Assembly: GCA_029224185.1 (NCBI GenBank)
Contig: CM055197.1
Location: 19,711,757-19,775,756 of the forward strand
From: Karalla daura
Lineage: Eukaryota > Chordata > Actinopteri > Chaetodontiformes > Leiognathidae
Length of the DNA: 64,000 nucleotides
Reading direction: 5' to 3'
Below are positions 48,485-57,701 of the stretch, piece by piece. A program made the position numbers and the translations under genes. Position 1 is the stretch's first letter; every line of letters begins with the position of its first letter. Under the pieces are notes generated by a model that was given only the letters and a program-made list of their open reading frames with translations, made no database searches and was not told the DNA's origin.

Positions 48485-49061
48485 GAATTCCGACTTGAAA
48501 GGCACATTTGGTAGGCAGAATTCTGCCTTTCAAGTCGGAATTCCGCTGGGAATTGTGCCAGAAATCCAACTTGAAAGACAGATTTTATGGCAAAATTCTG
48601 TCTTTCAAGTCGGATTTCCGCTGGGAATTGTGCCAGAATTCGGACTTGAAAGACAGATTTTATGGCAAAATTCTGTCTTTCAAGTCGGAATTCCGCTGGG
48701 AATTGTGCCAGAATTCCGACTTGAAAGACAGATTTCAGGGCAAAATTCTGCCTTTCAAGTCGGACTTCCGCCGGGAATTGTGCCAGAATTCCGACTTGAA
48801 AGACAGATTTTAGGGCAAAATTCTGCCTTTCAAGTGGGAATTCCGCCGGGAATTGTGGCAGAATTCCGACTCGAAAGACATATTTTAGGGCAAAATTCTG
48901 CCTTTCAAGTCGGAATTCCGCTGGGAATTGTGCCAGAATTCCGACTCGAAAGACAGATTTTAGGGCAAAATTCTGCCTTTCAAGTCGGAATTCCACTGGG
49001 AATTGTGCCAGAATTCCGACTTGAAAGGCAGATTTGGAGGGCAGGATTTTGCCATTCAAGT
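48485..49061. repeat. 75-bp minisatellite with a hairpin in every unit (about 8 copies)
   Basis: Unit starts at 48485, 48561, 48636, 48711, 48786, 48861, 48936 and 49011: a strict 75-bp period except the first. Each unit has arms GAATTCCGACTTGAAAG and its reverse complement around a spacer of about 20 bp. Because 75 is a multiple of 3, both strands stay open over hundreds of bases; these frames are not genes. Confidence 0.95.
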
Positions 49062-49649
49062 TCATTAGTTTCATTAGTTGATCTTTCTCTTCACTCTAGT
49101 TGATTTTCCTTTTCACTCTCGTTGACTTTTCTCCTCCCTCCAGTTTTTCTCTTCCCGGTTCTCCAGTTCTCCGGTTCTAGGGCTCCAGGGTTCTCTTTTC
49201 AAGTAAAGAATCTGGTCAGAAGTCTGCCTTTAAAGTTCATTAGTTTCATTAGTTGACTTTTCTCTCTAGTTCTCTAGTTGATTTTTCTCCTCCCTCCAGT
49301 AGATTTGTCTTCACTCTAGTTGATTTTTCTCTTCCTGGTTCTCCAGTTCTAGGACTCTCCGGTTCTCCGGTTCCAGGGTTCTAGGGTTCTCTGGTTCTGG
49401 GGTTTAGGGTTCTAGGGCTCTCCGGTTCTAGGGTTCTAGGTTTCTAGGTTTCTCCAGGTGTAGGGTTCTAGGGTTCTCCGGTTCTAGGGTTCTCTGGCTC
49501 TCACTGTACTCCAGTTTCTTCTTCTCCACATGGTTCTCCTCCAGTTGACTTTTCTTTTCACTCTTGTTGACTTTTCTCTTCACTCACATTGACTTTTCAC
49601 TCTAGTTGACTTTTCTCTTCACCCTTTGACTTTTCTCTTCACTCTAGTT

Positions 49650-50546
49650 CAGTGTTTTTCAACCTTTTTCGAGCCAAGGCACATTTCTTCCATTGAAAAT
49701 ATCTCGGGGCACACCCCCAGCTGAAAATGTGAAAAAAAAGCGAATATTTACTGTTAATATATGCTTTTTTAAATTATATTGTTAATAATTAACAATATAC
49801 CAGCCACAGCATAAACAAAACACATAATGTGCAACACAATATGACAGGTCATAACATATTGTTAATAACAATTAAATAAGAACAAAATATATATAACAAT
49901 ATGTTAAATTGTTAATATAAGCTTTTTTTAAACATTGAAGAATGATGTTATATTATAACATAGGATTCAACTAAACACAAAGAAAAAAGTATTTTTTAAT
50001 CTTTCATATTTATACTTAGTGTGAAACCTGGGCCTGCTTGGATGAACACAGAGCTGATATCCTGGCCGGGATGGATGAAAGACACACACGAAGCTCAGCT
50101 CTCAGTCTTTCTCTGTCTTTTGTTTTTACTGCAGTCAGGCTTGAAAAGCTCACCTCACACAGATATGTTGTGGAAAATGGGAGCAATGTCAAAATAGCTT
50201 TGTTGGCCAGCCTGGAGAACTCCTTGGCAGCTGCCAACCAAAAACTGTCCAAAGGTAGATCAGCAAAGCTTAGCTTGAGGCCACGTAGAAACCTCAGTTC
50301 AGTTAGTTCCTCCTGCTCCTCCACCACAATCTGCACTTGCCGCTGCATCCATTCGTCACTAATTCGCTTGTCTCAGAGCGCAAGGCAATAACTACCTGCT
50401 GTTGCCACCTACTGGTATGGAAGAGTACTACATGATTACTCTGCCAGGCGCTAGACTGCACAAGCACACAAATCGGATAATTTCCCACGGCACACCTGAC
50501 AATATCTCACACACACACACACACGCACACTGGTTGAAAAACACTG
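49650..50546. mobile_element. hAT transposon copy inserted in the satellite
   Basis: The ends are CAGTGTTTTTCAACC and its inverted copy GGTTGAAAAACACTG. The 8-bp target duplication ctctagtt is exact (49642-49649 and 50547-50554) and is itself part of the satellite unit. Length is 897 bp. An AC microsatellite sits near the right end. Confidence 0.95.
50016..50348 (-). pseudogene. hAT transposase C-terminal dimerisation region
   Basis: A 110-residue open frame inside the hAT element. It includes LPFSTTYLCEVSFSSLTAVK, LRVCLSSIPARI and a terminal KQAQVSH, the C-terminal hAT dimerisation domain of ZBED5/SCAND3-like transposases. The RNase H-like catalytic core and DNA-binding finger are absent, so the copy is non-autonomous. 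Confidence 0.88.
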
Positions 50547-53362
50547 CTCTAGTTGACTTTTCTCTTCACTCTAGTTGATTTTTCTCTTCACTCTAGTTGA
50601 CTTTTCTCTTCACTCTAGTTGACTTTTCTCTTCACTGTCGGTGATTTTTCTCTTCCTAGTTTTCCAGATCTCTGGTTCAAGGGTTCTCTGGCTCTCCAGC
50701 TCTGGGGTTCTCCTTTTCTATGGCTCTAGGGTTGGCCGGCTCAAGGGTTCTCCAGTGCCAGGGCTCTAGGGCTTCCCGGATCTATTGTTCTCCAGTTCTA
50801 GGGTTCTAGGGTTCTCCGGTTCTAGGGTTCTAGGGTTCTAGGGTGCAAGGGCTCTGGGGTTCTCCGGTTCCAGTGTTAAAGTGCTCTAGGATTCTCTGGT
50901 TCTGAGGTTCTCGGGTTCTCCGGTACTAGGTTTCAAGGATTCTAGGGTTCTCCGGTTCTAGTGTTCTAGTGCTCTAGGATTATCCGGTTCTGAGGTTCTA
51001 GGGTTCTCTGGTTTTAGTGTTCTCCGGTTCTTGGGTTCTCCGGTTCTAAGGTTCTTGGGTTCTAGGGTTCTCTGGTTCTAAGGTTCTTGGGTTCTCCGGT
51101 TCTAGGGTTCTCAGGTTCTCCCTGTACTCCTGTTTCTTCTTCTCTACATAGTTCTCCTCCAGTTGCCTTTTCTCTTCACTCTAGTTGACTTTTCTCTTCA
51201 CTCTTGTTGACTTATCTGTTCACTCGTTGACTTTTCTCTTCACTCTAGTTGACTTTTCTCTTCACTCTAGTTGACTTTTCTCTACACTCTAGTTGACTTT
51301 TCTCTTCACTCTAGTTGACTTTTCTCTTCACTCTAGTTGATTTTTCTCTTCACTCCAGTTGACTTTTCTCTTCACCCTAGTTGATTTTTCTCTTCACTGT
51401 AGGTGATTTTTCTCTTCCTGGTTTTCCAGATCTCTGGTTCAAGGGTTCTCTGGCTCTCCAGCTCTAGGGTTCTCCTTTTCTATGTCTTTAGGGTTGGCCG
51501 GCTCAAGGGTTCTCCAGTGCCAGGGCTCTAGGGCTTCCCGGATCTATTGTTCTCCAGTTCTAGGGTTCTAGGGTTCTAGGGTTCTCCGGTTCTAGTGTTC
51601 TAGGGTTCTAGGGTTCTCCGGTTCTAGTGTTCTAGGGTTCTCCGGTTCTAGTGTTCTAGGGTTCTAGGGTTCTCCGGTTCTAGTGTTCTAGGGTGCAAGG
51701 GATCTGGGGTTCTCCGGTTCTGAAGTTCCAGGGTTCTCCGGTTCTAGGTTTCAAGGGTTCTAGGGTTCTCCGGTTCTTGGGTTCTAGGGTTCTCCGGTTC
51801 TAAGGTTCTTGGGTTCTCCGGTTCTTGGGTTCTAGGGTTCTTGGGTTTTTGGGTTCTTGGGTTCTTGGGTTCTAGGGTTCTAGGGTTCTCCAGTTCTAAG
51901 GTTCTTGGGTTCTCCGGTTCTAAGGTTCTTGGGTTCTAGGGTTCTAGGGTTCTCCGGTTCTCCGGTTCTAAGGTTCTTGGGTTCTCCGGTTATATGGTTC
52001 TTGGGTCTCCGGTTCTAGGGTTCTCGGGTTCTCCCTGTACTCCTGTTTCTTCTTCACTACATAGTTCTCCTCCAGTTGACTTTTCTCTTCACTCTAGTTG
52101 ACTTATCTGTTAACTTGTTTACTTTTCACCTCACTCTAGTTGACTTTCCTCTACACTCGTTGATTTTTCTCTTCACTGTAAGTGATTTTTCTCTTCCTGG
52201 TTTTCCAGAGATCTTGTTCAAGGGTTCTCTGACTCTCCAGTTCTAGGGTTCTCCTTTTCTATGGCTCTAGGCTACTCCGGTTCCAGGGTTCTATGGTTTT
52301 ATGGTTCTCCAGTTGGCCGGTTCAAGGGTTCTCCAGTGCCAGGACTCTAGGGCTGTCCAGATCTAGTGTACTTCGGTTCTAGGGTTCTAAGGTTCAAGGG
52401 TTCTAGGGTTGTCCGGTTCTAGGGCTCTAGGGCTCAAGTGTTCTAGGGCTCTCCGGTTCCAGTGTTCCAGTGCGCTAGGATTCTCCGGTTCTGAGGTTCT
52501 AGGGTTCTCCGGTTCTAGGTTTCAAGGGTTCTCCGGTTCTAGTGTTCTAGTGCTGTAGGATTATCCGGTTCTAAGGTTCTAGGGTTCTCCGGTTCTAGCG
52601 TTCTCCAGTTCTAGGTTTCAAGGGTTCTAGGGTTCTCCGGTTCTTGGGTTCTAGGGTTCTCGGGTTCTAGGGTTCTCCGGTTCTAAGGTTCTTGGGTTCT
52701 TGGGTTCGAGGGTTCTCCGGTTCTAGGGTTCTCGGTTTCTCCCTGTACTCCTGTTTCTTCTTCTCTACATAGTTCTCCTCCAGTTGACTTTTCTCTTCAC
52801 TCTAGTTGACTTTTCTCTTCAGTCTAGTTGACTTTCCTCTTCACTCTAGTTGACTTTTCTCTTCACTCTAGTTGACCTTTCTCAGATTTTTCTCTTCACT
52901 CAGTTTACTTTTGTCGTCACTTTAGTTTATTTCTCTCTTCACTCTAGTTGTTTTTTCTCTTCCTGGTTTTCCAGATCTCCAGTTCAAGGGTTCTCTTGTT
53001 CTCCGGTTCTGAGGTTCTTGGGTTCTTGGGTTCGAGGGTTCTCTGGTTCTAGGGTTCTCGGTTTCTCCCTGTACTCCTGTTTCTTCTTCTCTACATAGTT
53101 CTCCTCCAGTTGACTTTTCTCTTCACTCTAGTTGACTTTTCTCTTCAGTCTCGTTGACTTTCCTCTTCACTCTAGTTGACTTTTCTCCTCACTCTAGTTG
53201 ACTTTTCTCTGATTTTTCTCTTCTCAGTTTACTTTTGTCGTCACTTTAGTTTATTTCTCTCTTCACTCTAGTTGTTTTTTCTATTCCTGGTTTTCCAGAT
53301 CTCCAGTTCAAGGGTTCTCTTGTTCTCCAGTTCTAGGATTCTCCATTTCTATGGTTCCAGGG

Positions 53363-53595
53363 TGAAGCGAAAAGTCAACTAGAGTGAAGAGAAAAATCAA
53401 CTGAGTGAAGAGATACATTAACTAGAGTGAAAAGAAAAGTCAACTAGTATGAAGAGAAAAATCAACTGAAGGAGAAGCATGCAGAGAAGAAGAAACTGGA
53501 GTACAGGGAGAACCCTAGAACCGGAGAACTCTAGAAACTTTGAAAACTAGAACCAGAGAACCCTAGAACCCTTGAACCCTAGAAGCAGAGAATTC
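53363..53595. repeat. Inverted segment of the satellite
   Basis: The satellite units are in reverse complement here (AGTCAACTAGAGTGAAGAGAA, GAACCCTAGAACCGGAGAA), flanked by forward units on both sides. Confidence 0.9.
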
Positions 53596-55309
53596 TGCCT
53601 TTCAAGTCTGCCTTTCAAGTTCTCAGGTTCTAGTGTTCTCTGGTTCTCCGCCTCTAGGGTTGTCTGGTTCTCCGGTTCTAGGGTTCTCCGATTCTATGGT
53701 TCTCCGGTTCTCAGGTCCTAGGGTTCTCAGGTTCTAGGGTTCTCTGGTTCTCCGGTTCTCAGGTTCTAGGGTTCTCCGGTGCAAGGGTTCTCCGATTCAA
53801 GGGTTCTAGGGTTCTCAGGTTCCAGGTTTCTCAGGTTCTAGGGTTCTCCGGTTCTCCATGTCTCTCAGTTCTCCATTTCTCTGGTTCTCACGTACTCCAG
53901 TTTCTTTTTCTCTACATGGTTCTCCTTCAGTTGATTTTTTCTCAGAAATCTGTCGTTCAAGTATGCCTTTCAAGTCAGAATTCTGGCAGAATTCTGAGCA
54001 GAAATCTGAATTGAAAGGAAGAATTCTGACTTTCAAGTCTGAATTTCAAGTCAGGATTCTGGCTGAATTCTAACTTGAAAGGCAGAATTCTGCCTTTCAA
54101 GTCTTCCTTTCAAGTCTGCTTTTCAAGTCTGCCTTTCAAGTCTGCCTTTCAAGTCTACCTTTCAAATCTGCCTTTCGAGTCAGAATTAAGTCAGAAAGGC
54201 AGAATTCTGCCTTTCAAGTTCAAGGGTTCTCAGGTTCTAGGGTTCTCCGGTTCTAGGGTTCTCCGGTTCTCCTGTTCTCCGGTTCTAGGGTTCTCCGGTT
54301 CTCCGGTTCCCCGGTACTCAGGTTCTAGGGTTCTCCTGTTCTCCGGTTCTCCGGTTCTAGGGTTCCCTGGTTCTCCGGTTCTCCGGTTCTCCGGTTCTCA
54401 GGTTCTCCGGTTCCCCGGTTCTCCGGTTCTCCGGTTCTAGGGTTCTAGGGTTCTCCGGTTCTCAGGTTCTACAGTTCTCTGGTTCTCAGGTTCTAGGGTT
54501 CTCCGGGTCTCAGGTTCTAGGGTTCTCTGGCTCTCCGGTTCTCAGGTTCTAGGGTTCTTTGGTTCTCTGGTTCTCCGGTTCTAGGGTTCTCTGGTTCAGG
54601 GGTTCTAGGGTTCTCCGGTTCTCTGGTTCTCAGGTTCTAGGGTTCTCTGGTTCTCCGGTTCTAGGGTTCTCTGGTTCTCATGTTCTAGGATTCTCCGGTT
54701 CTCATGTTCTAGGGTTTTCAAGTCTGCCTTTCAAGTCAGAATCAAGTCAGAAAGGCAGAATGCTGCCTTTCAAGTCTGCCTTTTAAGTCTTCCTTTCAAG
54801 TCTGCCTTTCAAGTCTGCCTTTCAAGTCTGCTTTTCAAGTCTGCCTTTCAAGTCTTCTTTTCAAGTCTGCCTTTCAAATCTGCCTTTCGAGTCAGAATTA
54901 AGTCAGAAAGGCAGAATTCTGCCTTTCAAGTTCAAGGGTTCTCAGGTTCTAGGGTTCTCCGGTTCTAGGGTTCTCCGGTTCTCCTGTTCTCCGGTTCTAG
55001 GGTTCTCCGGTTCTCCGGTTCCCCGGTACTCAGGTTCTAGGGTTCTCCTGTTCTCCGGTTCTCCGGTTCTAGGGTTCCCTGGTTCTCCGGTTCTCCGGTT
55101 CTAGGGTTTTCAAGTCTGCCTTTCAAGTCAGAATCAAGTCAGAAAGGAAGAATTCTGCCTTTCAAGTCTTCCTTCCAAGTCTGCCTTTCAAGTCAGAATT
55201 CTGGCAGAATTCTGGCAGAATTCTGACTTGCAAGACTTTCAAGTCTGCCTTTCAAGTCTTCCATTCAAGTCAGAATTCAGCCTTCAAGTCAGAATTCTGC
55301 CGTTCAAGA

Positions 55310-56230
55310 TTTCTAACATCCAAATCGCGTTAGATAGAGGAAAAAAACACTGTAGGAAAAAAATTCACTTCAACCTTTTGTCTCTCACATTAAAGACTTC
55401 AAACATTAAAATTGCATGTAAGTAGTCTGGTGATATCCCTGTCACATGAAAAGGAAGGCAACAAAAACAAAATATTCAAAAGAAATTTCTGCCCTGTGTC
55501 ATTAGTTTGATATGAAATCCAAAATGAAAGTAATGACACAGAGGATACACTAAACATCCCAAACTCAAATGGGTGAAGGAGGGACGAAACTGATCATTCT
55601 ACAATCAAAGTAATGTCACTTTGATGTTGCTGAGCAGCCGAAACTCAAAGGACTAAAGTTGATGTGACCTGAGCATTTCCCAAAGGAATCACGCTTTGAA
55701 GTCTTCAGGGAGATCAAAGGCGTCAGCGATGATGTCACACTGGTTCACCTTGTCTGACATCAATATGTCACTGTGACATTATCAGGTGTCTTACTCATGT
55801 AGTGAGTAGTCTGATGATATCTCTGTGACATATATAGGAAAATAAACAAAGAAAACACTGAAAAGAAAATCTGCCCTGTGTAATTAGCTTGATTTTGAAA
55901 TCCAAAATCAAACTAATGACACAGGATTTATCCTTAACCTTCTCAACTCAAATTGGCGAAGGAGGGACAAAACTGATCATTCTACAATCAAATTAATGTC
56001 ACTTTGATGTTGCTGAGCAGCCAAAACTCAAAGGACTAAAGTCCAGATGACCTTAACATTTCCCAAAGGAATCACCATTTGAAGTCTTCAGGAAGATCAA
56101 TGGCGGCAGCAATGATGTCACAGTAGTTGACCTTGTCTGACATATGTCACTGTGACATTGTCAGGTGTCTCACTCATGTAGTGAGTAGTCTGATGATATC
56201 TCTGTGACATCAAAAGGAAAAAAAAGAAAA
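55310..56230. repeat. Tandem repeat of about 385 bp, 2.5 copies
   Basis: The segment 'gtctggtgatatccctgtcac / gtctgatgatatctctgtgac' recurs near 55424, 55810 and 56190. Between the copies are shared blocks: 'aatctgccctgtgt', 'aaactgatcattctacaatca', 'ttgatgttgctgagcagcc' and 'gaagtcttcaggaagatcaa'. A further decayed piece extends to about 56420. No coding. Confidence 0.85.
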
Positions 56231-56429
56231 CATGTATTTGAAAAATGATCATTCTACAATCAAAGTCAGCAACACTTTGATGATGCTGAGCAGCGTAAAC
56301 TCAAAGGACTAAAATAGAAATGACCAGAACATTTCCTAGAGGAATCACTCTTTGATGTCTTTAACACTCTACAACGGAATCATGCTTGGATGTCTTCAGT
56401 TAGATCAAACAACGTGTTCTCATGACAAA

Positions 56430-57525
56430 TTCGTATTAGAACATACGAAATCTAGAGTGCCCATCTTTCATGCATTATCACACGAATTTCTAGTGACATT
56501 ATTGCACATGCGTGCATTGGGCTCCATACCCGGAAATGCAATTGGTACTGTGCATAAAATAAAACTTAATGTCATTGTTTGAAACTGAGCATTCAAGTGG
56601 ACATCGTAACTTTCAATACAGTTTAAGGGTTACACGTATTACTTTTTGTCGCGGTGTGTTTTTGTCATGCCACTGGCAATACTGCGGCATGATGGATACA
56701 TTTGGGGACTCGATTCATATTGCCACTGGCAATATGGCGGCGATGATCAACTTTGCTGTGGGAGTCTCAGACCAGGCCATTTCTATTAGATTGCGAAGCT
56801 TCGGCGGGGAGTATGCGTGTTAAATATTACATTTCAATACATCAAAAATACTTTTTCTTTCCTCCATACATTAAAATTTGTACACCGTGCATCACGAAAA
56901 TGTGTCTACATCCGCTGCAGGATGAATGCGGTATCTGCATTTGTGTCTGCACCCCCCTCCCCCTTTTACTGTTTTTATTCCGTCATTGAATGGATATGAT
57001 CTTTCGTTTTTTCTTACAAAGATTATTCGGGTTTCCATCGTCGCTACGGTGGTTACGACGGACTGTGGTATCAATCTCACCGATGTACCTGGAAGTTCTG
57101 CATGTACTTCCGCCTGTTCTGCCTGTACTTTTCATGTACTCCCATTTCAGGTAAGAGCACATCCACGTGTAAGATTCGCTATCGAATCAGAAATGCTATG
57201 AGCTATATTGCCTTGAACAGTCATTACTGTCATTAAGAAATTAAGTTTTTACTCCTTCCTCTCTCTTTCAACATCTTTGACTTATATCTCATTGTGATAT
57301 ATTGAAATTGTAATATTCTTTGTCTTTGTCTGTTTTTGTTTTTATTTATGTTCCAAATAAATCAGATAAAGACTTAAATCAGTCAGTCTAAAAGTTACTA
57401 AGATTTACAAAGAGGCTAATGTCACTGGGGAGGGCTTTCTTAATTGTGCTCTCCTTCTATTTTTATTATTTTCACAGCTAACCAGTTTCCATCAATCCAG
57501 AATTCCACATACTTCTTTCCACACC
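56430..57525. other. Intergenic, no gene recognised
   Basis: Contains a small 'tattgccactggcaata' palindrome near 56720 and an open stretch ending in a GTAAGAG donor near 57150 that might be an orphan exon; no family match. Confidence 0.4.
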
Positions 57526-57531
57526 TTCTTT

Positions 57532-57540
57532 ATATAAAAC
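57532..57540 (+). promoter_or_regulatory. TATA box of the KDZ-family gene
   Basis: TATATAAAA, followed by a probable 5'UTR exon ending at the donor AAA|GTAAGAG (57614) and an acceptor at 57697 before the first ATG. Position-based inference. Confidence 0.5.
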
Positions 57541-57544
57541 CAGC

Positions 57545-57560
57545 GGCTCTTTTAAGAGCC
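57545..57560 (+). other. Histone-type 3' stem-loop sequence (orphan)
   Basis: GGCTCTTTTAAGAGCC: a 6-bp stem and UUUA loop identical to the replication-dependent histone mRNA 3' hairpin, followed by AGCCACC instead of ACCCAC. No histone reading frame lies upstream. Confidence 0.55.
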
Positions 57561-57701
57561 AGCCACCTGTTCGTCCAGCCTGTGTAGGAGTAACAGCTCC
57601 TCTTGCCCTCAAAGTAAGAGAGATATACCATAGATTGTGCATTTTCCTCACAAATCAGAGATGGGTGATTCAACATTTTTTACTTTTGCTTTTCAGGCGC
57701 T

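Larger units (their letters stand above)
49062..55135. repeat. Satellite complex of 8-bp GGTTCTNN monomers in higher-order blocks
   Basis: Blocks alternate between a ~21-bp unit (CTCTAGTTGACTTTTCTCTT), a junction segment (CTGTACTCCTGTTTCTTCTT, then CTACATAGTTCTCCTCCAG) and long runs of 8-mers such as GGTTCTAG, GGTTCTCC and GGTTCTTG. The junction segment recurs near 49505, 51120, 52030, 52740, 53065 and 53888, and inverted near 53480, so there is a higher-order period of roughly 0.3-0.9 kb. The CTTTCAAGTCTGC motif of the 75-bp minisatellite returns at 53595, 53950-54215, 54718-54930 and 55108-55310. Confidence 0.93.

Noticed and set aside
48485..49061. CRISPR-like array (regular repeats with spacers)
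   Set aside because: The whole 75-bp unit repeats, so there are no unique spacers, and the genome is a vertebrate one.
48117..49103. Long plus-strand open frame (and its minus-strand partner 48415-49074)
   Set aside because: It is the 75-bp tandem repeat read through; the period is a multiple of three and the unit is palindromic, so both strands are open by construction.
54075..54786. Open frames rich in Gly/Ser/Phe/Val in the satellite
   Set aside because: They are the 8-bp GGTTCTNN repeat read through, with no start context, no splice logic and no homology.
49062..55135. Telomere-like or interstitial telomeric repeat
   Set aside because: The monomer is GGTTCTAG/GGTTCTCC (8 bp), not TTAGGG; only a superficial resemblance.
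57000..57160. Possible orphan exon (WYQSHRCTWKFCMYF) with GTAAGAG donor
   Set aside because: Aromatic/Cys-rich by composition, no family match, and an internal 'tgcctgtactt' repetition explains part of it.
57480..57560. Histone gene upstream of the stem-loop
   Set aside because: No histone-like residues in any frame before the hairpin.
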